Source of the DNA: Pseudomonas sp. Q2-TVG4-2
GTDB lineage: Bacteria; Pseudomonadota; Gammaproteobacteria; Pseudomonadales; Pseudomonadaceae
Direction of reading: 5' to 3'
DNA length: 64,000 nucleotides
Assembly (NCBI RefSeq): GCF_013620795.1
Contig: NZ_LGLW01000004.1
Coordinates: 558,001-622,000 of the forward strand
Shown one piece after another: positions 27,828 through 36,403 of the stretch. Made by a program: the position numbers and the translations under genes. The stretch's first letter is position 1; every line of letters starts with the position of its first letter. The notes beneath the pieces are model-generated. The model did no database searches. It worked only from the letters and a program-made list of their open reading frames with translations, and was not told the DNA's origin.

Positions 27828-28667
27828 ATGAGCAACACGGCCTGGATCGAAGCGCTCGCCGATCTGCAGCACCAAGGGGAGCCCTGTGTGCTGGTGACCA
27901 TCATCGAAGAGCGCGGCTCGACGCCGCGCAATGCCGGCTCGAAGATGGTCGTCAGCCGTGAGCGGCTGTACGACACCATCGGCGGCGGTCACCTGGAATA
28001 TAAGGCACAGCAGATCGCCCGCGACATGCTGGAAAACCGCGAGCGGGACACACGCCTTGAGCGCTTTTCGTTGGGTGCCAGCCTGGGCCAGTGTTGTGGT
28101 GGTGCGACCGTGCTGCTGTTCGAGCCCATGGGTCAGCCGCAGGCGCATATCGCCGTGTTCGGCGCCGGCCACGTCGGTCGTGCGCTGGTGCCGCTGCTCG
28201 CCAGCCTGCCCTGCAAGGTGCGCTGGATCGACTCGCGCGAAAATGAATTTCCTGAGCAGATTCCGCAAGGTGTGGAAAAGGTAGTCAATGAGGACGTGGT
28301 CGATGAGGTGGAGAACATGCCTGCCGGTAGCTACTTCATCGTCATGACCCACAATCACCAGCTCGACCTGGAACTGACTGCGGCGATTCTCGAGCGCAAC
28401 GACTTCACCTACTACGGTCTGATTGGCTCGAAGAGCAAGCGCGTCAAGTTTGAACACCGCTTGCGCGATCGTGGTTTCCAACCCGAAGCGGTCCAGCGCA
28501 TGCGCTGCCCGATGGGTATTGCCGAGGTGAAGGGCAAGCTGCCGATCGAGATCGCCGTATCCATCGCCGGCGAAGTGATCGCCACCTACAACGCCAATTT
28601 CGGCGAAAAAAGTCACGACGGCGAAAAACCGGTACCCATGCTGGTCCCTGCTTCGCGTCGAGGATGA
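27828..28667 (+). CDS. xdhC: Xanthine dehydrogenase accessory protein
   Basis: This 279-residue protein is taken from the ATG at 27828, after AAGGA; a start five codons earlier is possible. The N-terminal domain has VTIIEERGSTPRNAGSKMVV and the TIGGGHLE and GQCCGG cysteine motifs of XdhC/CoxI proteins. The C-terminal Rossmann domain has VFGAGHVGRALVPLLASL and YYGLIGSKSKR. XdhC binds the molybdenum cofactor, promotes its sulfuration and inserts it into XdhB. It lies in the same orientation as xdhAB but 280 bases away. Confidence 0.92.
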   Translation: MSNTAWIEALADLQHQGEPCVLVTIIEERGSTPRNAGSKMVVSRERLYDTIGGGHLEYKAQQIARDMLENRERDTRLERFSLGASLGQCCGGATVLLFEPMGQPQAHIAVFGAGHVGRALVPLLASLPCKVRWIDSRENEFPEQIPQGVEKVVNEDVVDEVENMPAGSYFIVMTHNHQLDLELTAAILERNDFTYYGLIGSKSKRVKFEHRLRDRGFQPEAVQRMRCPMGIAEVKGKLPIEIAVSIAGEVIATYNANFGEKSHDGEKPVPMLVPASRRG

Positions 28668-28715
28668 ACCGCGATCGTAGCGTCAGAACCAAACCCGTAG
28701 GAAGGGTGCCGTCCT

Positions 28716-28786
28716 ATCGAGCAATCTTTACTCAGGCTCGATGAGTTAGCGCCATCTCGGGCCTGATCGAGCGCCGCGGTTTTTTT
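28716..28786 (+). promoter_or_regulatory. Possible alternative-hairpin leader before the guanine deaminase gene
   Basis: ATCGAGC (28716-28722), GCTCGAT (28736-28742) and ATCGAGC (28766-28772) let the middle segment pair with either outer one, giving two mutually exclusive seven-base stems. A run of seven T (28780-28786) follows the second. This could be an attenuator or just a terminator for xdhC. I recognise no known riboswitch here. Confidence 0.3.
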
Positions 28787-28898
28787 GCCGGAAGCGCGCC
28801 CGCGGCAAGGCGGACAGCAGGCCCGCCAGAGTCGAAGGCTGCGCCCCGACGGTGAGCCTCCCACATTATTTCCATCTACAACGATTCCGAGAACAACC

Positions 28899-30203
28899 AT
28901 GTCCCAACGCAAAGCCTACCGTGCCGCCATCCTCCACAGCCTCGCCGATCCGAGAGAGGTAGGCGTGGAGAAATCCTATGAATACTTCGAAGACGGCCTG
29001 CTCGTGGTCGAGGGCGGCAAGGTTGCTCAGCTAGGCGCGGCGGAATCGCTGCTGGCCTCGCTGCCGACCGGCACCGAGGTGATCGAATACCCGGATGCAT
29101 TGATCACGTCCGGCTTCATCGACACTCATATTCACTACCCGCAAACCGGCATGATTGCGTCCTACGGCGAACAATTGCTGGACTGGCTAAACACCTACAC
29201 GTTCCCCACCGAGCGTGCGTTCGCCGACAAGACCCACGCGAGCGAAGTGGCCGACGTCTTCCTGGGCGAACTGCTGCGCAACGGCACCACCACGGCGCTG
29301 GTCTTCGGGAGCGTGCACAAGGAATCGGTGGATGCTTTCTTCGAGCAGGCCGAAAAACTGAACCTGCGAATGATCGCTGGCAAGGTCCTGATGGACCGCA
29401 ACGCGCCGGACTATCTCACCGACACCGCCGAATCCGGCTATGCCGACAGCAAGGCGCTGATCGAACGCTGGCACGGCAAGGGTCGCCTGCATTACGCAGT
29501 CACACCTCGCTTCGCCCCTACCAGCACGCCGGAGCAGCTGGCGTTGGCCGGCAAGCTGTACAAGGAATATCCGGATCTCTATATGCACACCCACCTGTCC
29601 GAAAACCGCAAGGAGATCGAATGGGTGCGCGAGCTGTTCCCTGAGCAACGCGGCTACCTCGACGTCTACGACCACCACGGTCTGATTGGTGCGCGATCGG
29701 TATTCGCCCACGGCGTGCATCTGTGCGACGACGAGTGCCAGCGCCTGGGTGAGACCGGCTCGGCGGTAGCCTTCTGCCCCACCTCTAACCTGTTCCTGGG
29801 CAGCGGCCTGTTCGACCTGGAGAAGGTAGAAGGCTATGGCGTGCGCGTCGGCCTGGGTACCGATGTCGGCGCTGGTACAAGCTTTTCCCAATTGCAGTCA
29901 CTGAACGAGGCCTACAAAGTGATGCAATTGCAGGGTAAGAAGCTGGACCCGTTCAAGTCCCTCTACCTCGCCACCTTAGGCGGTGCCCGAGCGCTCTATC
30001 TGGATGATCGAATCGGTAACCTGCAGCCCGGTAAGGATGCCGATTTCGTAGTGCTCGACTATAAAGCCACGCCGCTGATCGACTATCGCCTGCAGCAGGC
30101 CAAGACGCTGGAAGAGCGATTGTTCGCGCTGATCATGCTTGGCGACGACCGTGCAGTGAAAGAAACCTACGCGGCAGGCCGTTCGGTGCACAAGAAAGCA
30201 TAA
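28899..30203 (+). CDS. guaD: Guanine deaminase
   Basis: This 434-residue amidohydrolase shows the guanine deaminase signature GFIDTHIHYPQTGMIASYGEQLLDWL (metal His pair in DTHIH), then TPRFAPTSTPEQL, MHTHLSENRKE, FAHGVHL and GLGTDVGAGTS. It hydrolyses guanine to xanthine, feeding xanthine dehydrogenase. I used the ATG at 28899, where the alignable protein begins (MSQRKAYRAAILHS); the region upstream reads as leader. Order xdhABC-guaD-GntR-permease matches that of P. aeruginosa. Confidence 0.93.
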   Translation: MSQRKAYRAAILHSLADPREVGVEKSYEYFEDGLLVVEGGKVAQLGAAESLLASLPTGTEVIEYPDALITSGFIDTHIHYPQTGMIASYGEQLLDWLNTYTFPTERAFADKTHASEVADVFLGELLRNGTTTALVFGSVHKESVDAFFEQAEKLNLRMIAGKVLMDRNAPDYLTDTAESGYADSKALIERWHGKGRLHYAVTPRFAPTSTPEQLALAGKLYKEYPDLYMHTHLSENRKEIEWVRELFPEQRGYLDVYDHHGLIGARSVFAHGVHLCDDECQRLGETGSAVAFCPTSNLFLGSGLFDLEKVEGYGVRVGLGTDVGAGTSFSQLQSLNEAYKVMQLQGKKLDPFKSLYLATLGGARALYLDDRIGNLQPGKDADFVVLDYKATPLIDYRLQQAKTLEERLFALIMLGDDRAVKETYAAGRSVHKKA

Positions 30204-30345
30204 AGACGGCAACAGCGCTGGCAGCGTGTTGGGGTTGAATCTGGCGGGCTCAAGTCCGCCCGACTAGCTCGGCCCGCTGCGGCGCCAAAGCGGATCGGGC
30301 GACGTCTTGCTTTCGCCCACGACGGCGAAGCATGGGCCTGATCAC

Positions 30346-30363
30346 GGTGGGCTAAAGCCCACC
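30346..30363. repeat. Palindromic repeat in the 361-base gap between guaD and the GntR gene
   Basis: GGTGGGCT-AA-AGCCCACC is a perfect eight-base inverted repeat followed by CTACC. A related imperfect one (GGCGGGCTCAAGTCCGCC) starts near 30244. These look like the common Pseudomonas intergenic repeat; they may act as a bidirectional hairpin between the two convergent genes. No gene is visible in 30204-30564. Confidence 0.6.
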
Positions 30364-30564
30364 CTACCGCGACAGCTTGCTCAAGACGTGCGCGCTATGG
30401 CTGAAAATGTTTATGCGCGCCGCAAGCGTCAGATGCGCCCCGGCTGTTGTGAAGGGGCCAACTGGCACAGCTTGCTTAGCGGGGTTAATCGTTGCCAGGG
30501 CCGCTGATGCGAGCGATGACGACGGCGCCGGTGCAGAACGCGCCAGCGCCGAATGGCAGAACCC

Positions 30565-31320
30565 TTACCGAGCGGTACGCGACTTCTTCTTGCCAAGCAC
30601 CAAGTGGGAAAACACCGCGTGCAGGTCATCCGATGCACTGTCTTCGTCGAGATTGAGTTTGCTGTCGATGTGATCCATGTGATGCATCATCAGACTCACT
30701 GCTTTCTCACTGTCGCGTGCGGCGATGGCATCGATCAACTGGTTGTGTTCGTCGAACGAGCAATGCGAGCGGTTGCCGCTCTCGTACTGGGCGATGATCA
30801 GTGAGGTCTGGGAAACCAGGCTGCGCTGGAAGCTCACCAACGGTGCATTTTTCGCCGCCTCGGCCAGCTTGAGGTGAAACTCCCCGGAAAGGCGAATACC
30901 CGCGCCGCGATCACCGCGAGCGAAGCAATCCTGCTCGTCGGTCACCATCTGCCGCAGCTCCGCCAGCTGTTCGGCGCTGGCGTGCTGAACCGCCAGCTCG
31001 GTGATGGCCCGCTCGACCATCCGTCGAGCGAAAAATATCTGTCGGGCTTCGTCGACGCTGGGACTTGCCACTACGGCCCCGCGGTTCGGCCGCAACAGCA
31101 CCACACCTTCATGAGCCAACCGCGACAGCGCGCGGCGGATGATGGTCCGACTCACGCCGAAAATTTCGCCCAGCGCTTCCTCGCTGAGCTTGGTGCCCGG
31201 CGCCAGGCGCTGTTCCAGGATGGCGTCGAAAATATGGGCGTAAACGATGTCGTCCTGGGTCCCGCTCCGGACCTTGCCGTTTCGTGTCGGCTTTTTTAAA
31301 GGCTGCAACTGTTCGTTCAT
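30565..31320 (-). CDS. GntR family regulator (FadR/FCD subfamily), likely purine regulator
   Basis: This 251-residue regulator has its ATG at 31320; a 27-codon upstream extension is low in conservation. The winged helix (about residues 25-95) reads LAPGTKLSEEALGEIFGVSRTIIRRALSRLAHEGVV; the C-terminal helical FCD domain carries the metal-binding histidine pattern (FHLKL, then SFDEHNQLIDAI, then MMHHMDHI). It corresponds by position to P. aeruginosa PA1520. I infer that it binds TTGTNNACAA palindromes, which fit the FCD class and lie before its own gene and several purine genes. The effector is probably a purine intermediate. Confidence 0.85.
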   Translation of the reverse strand: MNEQLQPLKKPTRNGKVRSGTQDDIVYAHIFDAILEQRLAPGTKLSEEALGEIFGVSRTIIRRALSRLAHEGVVLLRPNRGAVVASPSVDEARQIFFARRMVERAITELAVQHASAEQLAELRQMVTDEQDCFARGDRGAGIRLSGEFHLKLAEAAKNAPLVSFQRSLVSQTSLIIAQYESGNRSHCSFDEHNQLIDAIAARDSEKAVSLMMHHMDHIDSKLNLDEDSASDDLHAVFSHLVLGKKKSRTAR

Positions 31321-31420
31321 GGTGACTCGCGTCGGAAGTATCGGCAGATCGAACTTTACTGCCTTTCGACACCCTGCTGGCAGTGGCCGAAGGTAAAACA
31401 TAGAAATAAATCGTTATTTA

Positions 31421-31430
31421 TTGTGCACAA
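31421..31430. promoter_or_regulatory. TTGTGCACAA palindrome, candidate GntR autoregulatory operator
   Basis: This is a perfect ten-base palindrome, 101 bases upstream of the GntR start on the minus strand. Together with the site at 31552 it places two operators in the divergent region. The 368-base gap 31321-31688 holds these sites and a promoter but no gene. Confidence 0.55.
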
Positions 31431-31542
31431 TCAGGCGAACAACCACATCTGACGATGTGCCGCCTTAGCTGAAGCGAAACACACCTGGGACGGCATCAAC
31501 CTTCTGTATTCGTCTGAAAGCGCGAATAGCTGCAAATCTGAG

Positions 31543-31570
31543 TTGCAATTCTTGTATACAAAAGCATAAT
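31543..31570 (+). promoter_or_regulatory. Promoter of the AzgA-type permease gene
   Basis: TTGCAA (31543-31548), a 16-base spacer and CATAAT (31565-31570) form a likely sigma70 promoter 118 bases before the GTG start. The TTGTATACAA palindrome lies inside the spacer, where a bound repressor would block RNA polymerase. Confidence 0.5.
31552..31561. promoter_or_regulatory. TTGTATACAA palindrome between -35 and -10 of the permease promoter
   Basis: A perfect palindrome of the TTGTNNACAA type. Its place in the promoter spacer argues for repression of the permease gene, most simply by the adjacent GntR/FCD protein. The link between protein and site is inference. Confidence 0.6.
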
Positions 31571-31688
31571 CGCGTCAAGCCTTCCTGACCTTTCGGTCAA
31601 AAAACCGAGCAGAAAGAGCCCTCACCATCACCTGCCCTCGAGAGCGCCGCTCTAGGTGATAGACAACAAGAACGATGAGGAACACCTT

Positions 31689-33035
31689 GTGGAAACCACA
31701 AAGCAGGAACAGCAGACCCTCGGGCTGCAACCGAAGAACGCTGGTTTGCTCGACCGGATCTTCAAACTCAGCACCCACCGCACCAGCGTCAAGACCGAGC
31801 TGCTCGCGGGCCTGACGACCTTCGTCACCATGGCCTACATCATCTTCGTCAACCCCAATATCATGGCCGATGCAGGTATCGACCACGGCGCAGCATTCGT
31901 CGCGACCTGCATCGGTGCGGCGCTGGGTTGTTTGCTGATGGGCCTGTATGCCAACTGGCCGGTAGGCCTGGCCCCTGGCATGGGCCTCAATGCGTTCTTC
32001 ACCTATACGGTGGTCGGCGAGATGGGCTACAGCTGGCAGATCGCGCTGGGCGCGGTGTTCCTCTCCGGCATTCTGTTCATGATCATGAGCCTATCGCGCC
32101 TGCGCGAATGGCTGCTGAACAGCATCCCGATGAGCCTGCGTTTTGCGATGGGAGCCGGGGTCGGGCTGTTCCTCGGGCTGATCGGCCTGAAGACCGCCGG
32201 CATCGTCGTCGACAGCCCGGCAACCCTGCTGACCATGGGCTCGTTCAGCGAACCCACTGCACTGCTGGCCGCGATCTGCTTTTTGATGATTGCAGTACTG
32301 AGCCATCGCAACGTGTTCGGCGCGATCCTGCTAAGCATGCTGGTGGTGACCGGTATCGGCTGGGGCATGGGCCTGGTCGAATATAACGGTCTGGTTTCGA
32401 TGCCGCCGAGCCTGGCGCCGACCTGGCTCGCCATGGATATTGCCGGCGCCCTGAATGTGGCGATGGTCAGCGTGATCCTGGCATTCCTGTTCGTGAACAT
32501 GTTCGACACCGCCGGCACACTCATGGGCGTTGCGCACCGAGCCAATCTGGTGGACGAGGATGGCAAGATTCAGAACCTGTCCCGCGCTCTGAAAGCCGAC
32601 AGCACCTCCAGCGTCGCCGGCGCCTTCGTCGGCTGCCCTCCGGTGACCAGCTATGTCGAAAGCGCTTCGGGCGTCGCCGCCGGTGGTCGTACCGGTCTGA
32701 CCGCGGTGACCGTCGGGGTCCTGTTCCTGATCGCCATGTTCTTCGCTCCTTTGGCCGGCATGATCCCTGCCTATGCGACCGCCGGCGCACTGATCTACGT
32801 CGCCATGCTGATGATGAGCGGCCTGGCGCATATCGATTGGAAGGACCATACCGACACCATTCCGGCGATCGTCACCGTGGTGATGATGCCGCTGACCTTC
32901 TCCATTGCCAACGGCATCGCACTCGGGTTTCTTACCTACGCGACGCTGAAGGTACTGACAGGTCAGCGCGACAAAGTATCGATCAGTCTTTATGTACTGT
33001 GCATAATCTTCATCGCCAAGTTTGCCTTCCTTTAA
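31689..33035 (+). CDS. Purine permease of the AzgA (guanine/hypoxanthine/adenine) family
   Basis: This membrane protein has 448 residues from a GTG at 31689 preceded by GAGGAA; an in-frame GTG at 31656 has no ribosome site. Diagnostic segments are STHRTSVKTELLAGLTTFVTMAYIIFVNPNIM, GMGLNAFFTYTVV, NMFDTAGTLMGVAHRANLVDEDGKI and GCPPVTSYVESASGVAAGGRTGLTAV, all typical of the AzgA/PbuG permeases. It imports purine bases with protons. Its GntR neighbour and promoter operator tie it to purine catabolism; it is the positional equivalent of PA1519. Confidence 0.88.
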   Translation: METTKQEQQTLGLQPKNAGLLDRIFKLSTHRTSVKTELLAGLTTFVTMAYIIFVNPNIMADAGIDHGAAFVATCIGAALGCLLMGLYANWPVGLAPGMGLNAFFTYTVVGEMGYSWQIALGAVFLSGILFMIMSLSRLREWLLNSIPMSLRFAMGAGVGLFLGLIGLKTAGIVVDSPATLLTMGSFSEPTALLAAICFLMIAVLSHRNVFGAILLSMLVVTGIGWGMGLVEYNGLVSMPPSLAPTWLAMDIAGALNVAMVSVILAFLFVNMFDTAGTLMGVAHRANLVDEDGKIQNLSRALKADSTSSVAGAFVGCPPVTSYVESASGVAAGGRTGLTAVTVGVLFLIAMFFAPLAGMIPAYATAGALIYVAMLMMSGLAHIDWKDHTDTIPAIVTVVMMPLTFSIANGIALGFLTYATLKVLTGQRDKVSISLYVLCIIFIAKFAFL

Positions 33036-33052
33036 AAGCGGGGCGAATGATC

Positions 33053-33088
33053 GGGCCCCATCGCGTCGGCGGTGGGCCTGTTTTATTT
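33053..33088 (+). terminator. Probable terminator after the AzgA-type permease
   Basis: GGCCCCA and TGGGCC form a short stem with one bulged C around a 12-base GC-rich loop, followed by TGTTTTATTT. It is weaker than the other terminators listed. Confidence 0.4.
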
Positions 33089-33173
33089 CTAAAGCGCCAT
33101 GGCCCGTATCATTGCCATCGCGTAGAACGCGGGATGAAACACCTGAACCCTGTCATGGCCGAGGGTCACCGAA

Positions 33174-33800
33174 ATGAGCCTGGAAACCTGGTTGTTATTT
33201 GCAAGCGCAGCGCTGGTGGTGATTCTCATCCCCGGCCCGCTGTCGCTGCTAATGATCAGCAACAGCCTCAACTATGGGGTGCGCCGCTCCTGGCCGGCAT
33301 TCGTTGGTGGCGTCAGTGCGTCGATCTGCCTGCTCAGCGCTTCCGCTCTGGGCCTCGGCGCGCTGTTGTTGGCATCAGAACAGCTGTTCGGCCTACTGAA
33401 AATCATCGGTGCCCTCTATCTGTTCTATCTCGCCTGGCAGAGCTGGCAGGAATCGCGGCGCTCGCAGAGCGGCCCGAGTGCTATCACCGCTGAGGTCAGC
33501 CCGCGCTTTCGCCAGCTGTTCTGGCATGCGTTCGGTCTGGGTGCCAGCAATCCCAAGGACATCCTGTTCTTCGCAGCCTTTCTCCCCCAGTTCCTCAATG
33601 CCGAACGCCCCTTTATGCCGCAGTTGCTGGCAATGATTTTGACTTGGGCGATGCTGGACCTGTGCTGCAAGCTGGCCTACGGGTTCGGCGCTCATGGCGC
33701 GGCGCGTTACTTGCGCACAGGTAAGGGGCAAGTGTGGTTCAACCGCATCAGTGCCGCCCTGTTCGGGGGCGCGGGGACCGCGTCATTGCTGAGCCGATAA
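33174..33800 (+). CDS. LysE/RhtB family exporter
   Basis: This 208-residue protein has about six hydrophobic segments. The N-terminus (AALVVILIPGPLSLLMISNSLNYG) contains the IPGP motif of the LysE/RhtB amino-acid exporters, and GLGASNPKDILFFAAFLPQFL is the conserved central motif. The family exports amino acids or derivatives. It stands alone within the purine island; I see no reason to link it to purine use beyond position. Confidence 0.85.
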   Translation: MSLETWLLFASAALVVILIPGPLSLLMISNSLNYGVRRSWPAFVGGVSASICLLSASALGLGALLLASEQLFGLLKIIGALYLFYLAWQSWQESRRSQSGPSAITAEVSPRFRQLFWHAFGLGASNPKDILFFAAFLPQFLNAERPFMPQLLAMILTWAMLDLCCKLAYGFGAHGAARYLRTGKGQVWFNRISAALFGGAGTASLLSR

Positions 33801-33898
33801 GCCGCCAGCGCATCGGGTAGGCGGCGAGTTTGTCCGCTAGCGCTTTCCGGCGAAATGAATCGAGACCGGCACCACCCTCGCCAAACACCATGCTTTTC

Positions 33899-33968
33899 GT
33901 AGGAGCCGGCTGGCTGGCGATCCGGGGTGGCATTGAACGCCGCTGATCGCCAGCAAGCTGGCTCCTAC
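33899..33968. repeat. REP-like inverted pair in the 333-base gap after the LysE gene
   Basis: GTAGGAGCCGGCTGGCTGGC (33899-33918) and GCCAGCAAGCTGGCTCCTAC (33949-33968) are inverted copies of the element also found at 21861. Their arrangement resembles a BIME. The rest of 33801-34133 holds only the uraH terminator. Confidence 0.75.
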
Positions 33969-34035
33969 CAGGCGGATTTTTCGCAATGACGTCGCGGCCT
34001 CGGACCGAAGCCACGTTTTGTCCTGCCCACCGGCC

Positions 34036-34060
34036 AAAAAAAACCCGCCATAAAGGCGGG
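34036..34060 (-). terminator. Terminator of uraH
   Basis: On the minus strand a six-base stem CCCGCC / GGCGGG with loop TTTAT is followed by eight T. It lies about 75 bases beyond the uraH stop. Confidence 0.85.
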
Positions 34061-34133
34061 CCGACGACTCAGGGGAGTCAAGGTTTACGCATGGGAGAAG
34101 TCACTGCCGCGTCGCTGCACGCGACAGGTGCCA

Positions 34134-34487
34134 TCAGCTACCCCGATAGGTCGAGTAGCTGTAAGGCGAAATCAATAGCGGCACGTGGTAATGATCCTGC
34201 TCGGCGCTGACGCCAAAGCGCAGTACGACCACATCCAGAAATGCCGGCTCAGGCAGCTGAACGCCGCGGCTACGGTAATAGTCTCCCGCGCTGAACTGAA
34301 GCTGGTAAACACCGGAGCGGTAGTCATCGCCTTCCAGCAGCGGTGAATCGCAACGGCCGTCGGCGTTGGTCTGACGCGTCGTGATCAGGTCGAGGCGCTC
34401 GCCTTCGACCCGATATAGCTCGACGCGGATGTCGCTGCCTGGGCAACCGTGGGCAGCATCCAGTACATGAGTAGTCAAACGTCCCAT
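34134..34487 (-). CDS. uraH: 5-hydroxyisourate hydrolase
   Basis: This protein has 117 residues from the ATG at 34487, which gives the family's usual length and N-terminus (MGRLTTHVLDAAHGCPG). Upstream in-frame starts would add up to 29 unrelated residues. The C-terminal tetrapeptide YRGS, together with HYHVPLLISPYSYSTYRGS, is the signature that separates these transthyretin-like hydrolases from true transthyretins. It converts 5-hydroxyisourate, the urate oxidase product, to OHCU. It is divergent from puuE and shares a promoter region with it. Confidence 0.92.
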   Translation of the reverse strand: MGRLTTHVLDAAHGCPGSDIRVELYRVEGERLDLITTRQTNADGRCDSPLLEGDDYRSGVYQLQFSAGDYYRSRGVQLPEPAFLDVVVLRFGVSAEQDHYHVPLLISPYSYSTYRGS

Positions 34488-34599
34488 AGATTCCGGCACC
34501 CGCAGATCCCTGCTGACGCCCGCCTCCTCTTCTGATTGGTGTGGACTGGGTTTGAGCATAGCATGCGCAAACAAATTTAAAAGACAGTTTTCTTAGAAA

Positions 34600-34609
34600 T
34601 TGTACACAA
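34600..34609. promoter_or_regulatory. TTGTACACAA site upstream of uraH
   Basis: This TTGTNNACAA match lies 113 bases before the uraH ATG and overlaps a possible minus-strand -10 (TACAAT). The region 34488-34838 between uraH and puuE has no gene and carries two such sites, one per gene. Confidence 0.5.
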
Positions 34610-34743
34610 TAATTCAGCACTGGCTGAACCGCTTTTCCCCCGATGGCTCACAGAGATGCGTCTGGCTGGATCGTAGCAGCTTGGAAACGATGCGTAATGA
34701 GGAAAGCCGTCAGTCGCCAATGAAAGAAATCAGCGAATTGCGA

Positions 34744-34773
34744 TTTACAAAGCGCAAAACGTTTTGTATACAA
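34744..34773 (+). promoter_or_regulatory. puuE promoter with overlapping TTGTATACAA operator
   Basis: TTTACA (34744-34749), 17 bases and TATACA (34767-34772) form a promoter about 67 bases before puuE. The perfect palindrome TTGTATACAA (34764-34773) covers the -10 box, so a bound GntR-type repressor should silence puuE and the genes behind it. Confidence 0.55.
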
Positions 34774-34838
34774 TTACGCCATGACGGTCGCACTGCCATC
34801 CAAGGCAGCGACCAGCGATCGACAAAGGAATAAGAACA

Positions 34839-35771
34839 GTGAGCGCCGACTACCCTCGTGACCTCATCGGCTATGCCGAGAACCCACCCCATCCGCAATG
34901 GCCAGGTAACGCCCGCATCGCACTGTCCTTCGTGCTCAACTACGAAGAAGGCGGCGAGCGCTGCGTACTGCACGGTGACAAGGAATCCGAAGCCTTTCTC
35001 TCCGAGATGGTGTCCGCCCAGCCGTTGCAAGGCGTGCGCCACATGAGCATGGAGTCGCTCTACGAATATGGTAGCCGCGCCGGTGTCTGGCGCCTGCTCA
35101 AGTTGTTCCGCAAGCACAACATCCCGCTGACGGTCTTCGCCGTGGCCATGGCCGCGCAGCGTCACCCGGACGTGATCAAGGCGATGGTCGCCGACGGTCA
35201 CGAGATTTGCAGTCACGGCTATCGCTGGGTCGACTACCAGTACATGGACGAGGCGCAAGAACGCGAGCATATGCTCGAAGCCATCCGCATCCTCACCGAT
35301 ATCGCTGGCGAGCGCCCACTGGGCTGGTACACCGGACGCACAGGCCCGAACACCCGCCGTCTGGTGCGCGAGGAAGGCGGCTTCCTGTATGACTCCGACA
35401 CCTACGACGACGATCTGCCCTACTGGGACCCGGAATCGACACCGGACAAGCCGCACCTGGTGATCCCCTATACCCTGGACACCAATGACATGCGCTTCAC
35501 CCAGGCGCAGGGCTTCAACAAGGGCGACGACTTCTACGAGTACCTCAAGGACGCCTTCGACGTGCTGTATGCCGAAGGTGCGGAAGGCGCGCCGAAAATG
35601 CTGTCCATAGGCATGCACTGTCGCTTGCTGGGTCGCCCCGCGCGCATGGCCGCACTGCAGCGCTTCATCGAGTACGCCAAGGGCCACGAGCAGGTGTGGT
35701 TCGCCCGCCGCGTCGACATCGCCCGCCATTGGCACTCGGCTCACCCCATTACCGAGGAACGCAGCCTATGA
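34839..35771 (+). CDS. puuE: Allantoinase PuuE (polysaccharide deacetylase-like)
   Basis: This 310-residue protein starts at GTG, preceded by AAAGGAA. It has the NodB-like fold of the cofactor-independent allantoinases: ALSFVLNYEEGGERCVLHGD, EYGSRAGVWRLLKLF, a HEICSHGYRW motif, GWYTGRTGPNTRRLV and a C-terminal MHCRLLGRPAR. It hydrolyses allantoin to allantoate. The stop overlaps the uraD start. It should be co-regulated with uraD through the palindrome at 34764. Confidence 0.93.
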   Translation: MSADYPRDLIGYAENPPHPQWPGNARIALSFVLNYEEGGERCVLHGDKESEAFLSEMVSAQPLQGVRHMSMESLYEYGSRAGVWRLLKLFRKHNIPLTVFAVAMAAQRHPDVIKAMVADGHEICSHGYRWVDYQYMDEAQEREHMLEAIRILTDIAGERPLGWYTGRTGPNTRRLVREEGGFLYDSDTYDDDLPYWDPESTPDKPHLVIPYTLDTNDMRFTQAQGFNKGDDFYEYLKDAFDVLYAEGAEGAPKMLSIGMHCRLLGRPARMAALQRFIEYAKGHEQVWFARRVDIARHWHSAHPITEERSL

Positions 35772-36283
35772 CACCGTTCAAGACCATCAAGCCGTCCACC
35801 CTCGACCGCGACGCGTTCATCGCCACCTTCGCCGACGTCTACGAGCATTCGCCATGGGTAGCGGATACCGTCTACCAGGCCGGTGTCGACGAGACGCTCG
35901 ATTATGTCGAAGTGATGCATGAGCGCATGTCCCAGGCCATGCTGACGGCCCCTCATGACACTCAACTGGCGCTGATCAACGCGCACCCGGACCTTGCCGG
36001 CAAGGCCGCCGTACGTGGCGAACTGACCGCTTCCTCCACTGCGGAGCAGGCCGGTGCCGGCATTCACGAATGCACGCCGGAAGAATTCGCCCGTTTCACC
36101 GAGCTGAACGACGCCTACAAGGACAGGTTCGGTTTCATCTTCATCATGGCGGTCAAGGGCAGCAACCGGCACCAGATCCTGGCCGCATTTGAGGAGCGCA
36201 TGCATAACTCCCCGGAGCAAGAATTCGCCCGCGCCTTGGCCGAGATCAACAAGATCGCGCTGTTCCGTCTGCAGGCGATGTGA
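35768..36283 (+). CDS. uraD: OHCU decarboxylase
   Basis: This protein has 171 residues from the ATG at 35768 that overlaps the puuE stop. The helical OHCU decarboxylase family is shown by DVYEHSPWVADTVYQAG, the catalytic histidine in NAHPDLAGKAAV, LTASSTAEQAGAG and FGFIFIMAVKGSNRHQILAAFEERMHN. It converts OHCU stereospecifically to S-allantoin, completing urate oxidation to allantoin together with PuuD and UraH. Confidence 0.92.
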   Translation: MTPFKTIKPSTLDRDAFIATFADVYEHSPWVADTVYQAGVDETLDYVEVMHERMSQAMLTAPHDTQLALINAHPDLAGKAAVRGELTASSTAEQAGAGIHECTPEEFARFTELNDAYKDRFGFIFIMAVKGSNRHQILAAFEERMHNSPEQEFARALAEINKIALFRLQAM

Positions 36284-36323
36284 GCAAGCCCCCGAACGAC
36301 ACGACGAAAGAACAACGATTGAA

Positions 36324-36403
36324 GTAGCCCGGCGTAACGCCCGGTCGATGGGTTTCACCCATGTTACGGCTACAACAGAGCAGCTATAGGGTGGGCCACC
36401 CTA
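36324..36403. repeat. Imperfect hairpin and palindrome in the uraD-allA gap
   Basis: GTAGCC...GTAAC...TGGGT pairs with ACCCA...GTTAC...GGCTAC (36324-36373), an intergenic repeat of a common Pseudomonas type. TAGGGTGGGCCACCCTA (36387-36403) is a second palindrome. They occupy the position where P. aeruginosa carries the allantoicase gene. Confidence 0.55.

Noticed and set aside
28668-28898. A known purine or guanidine riboswitch upstream of guaD
   Set aside because: I could not match the conserved cores of those classes; only alternative stems and a T-run are visible, so it is reported as an unassigned leader.
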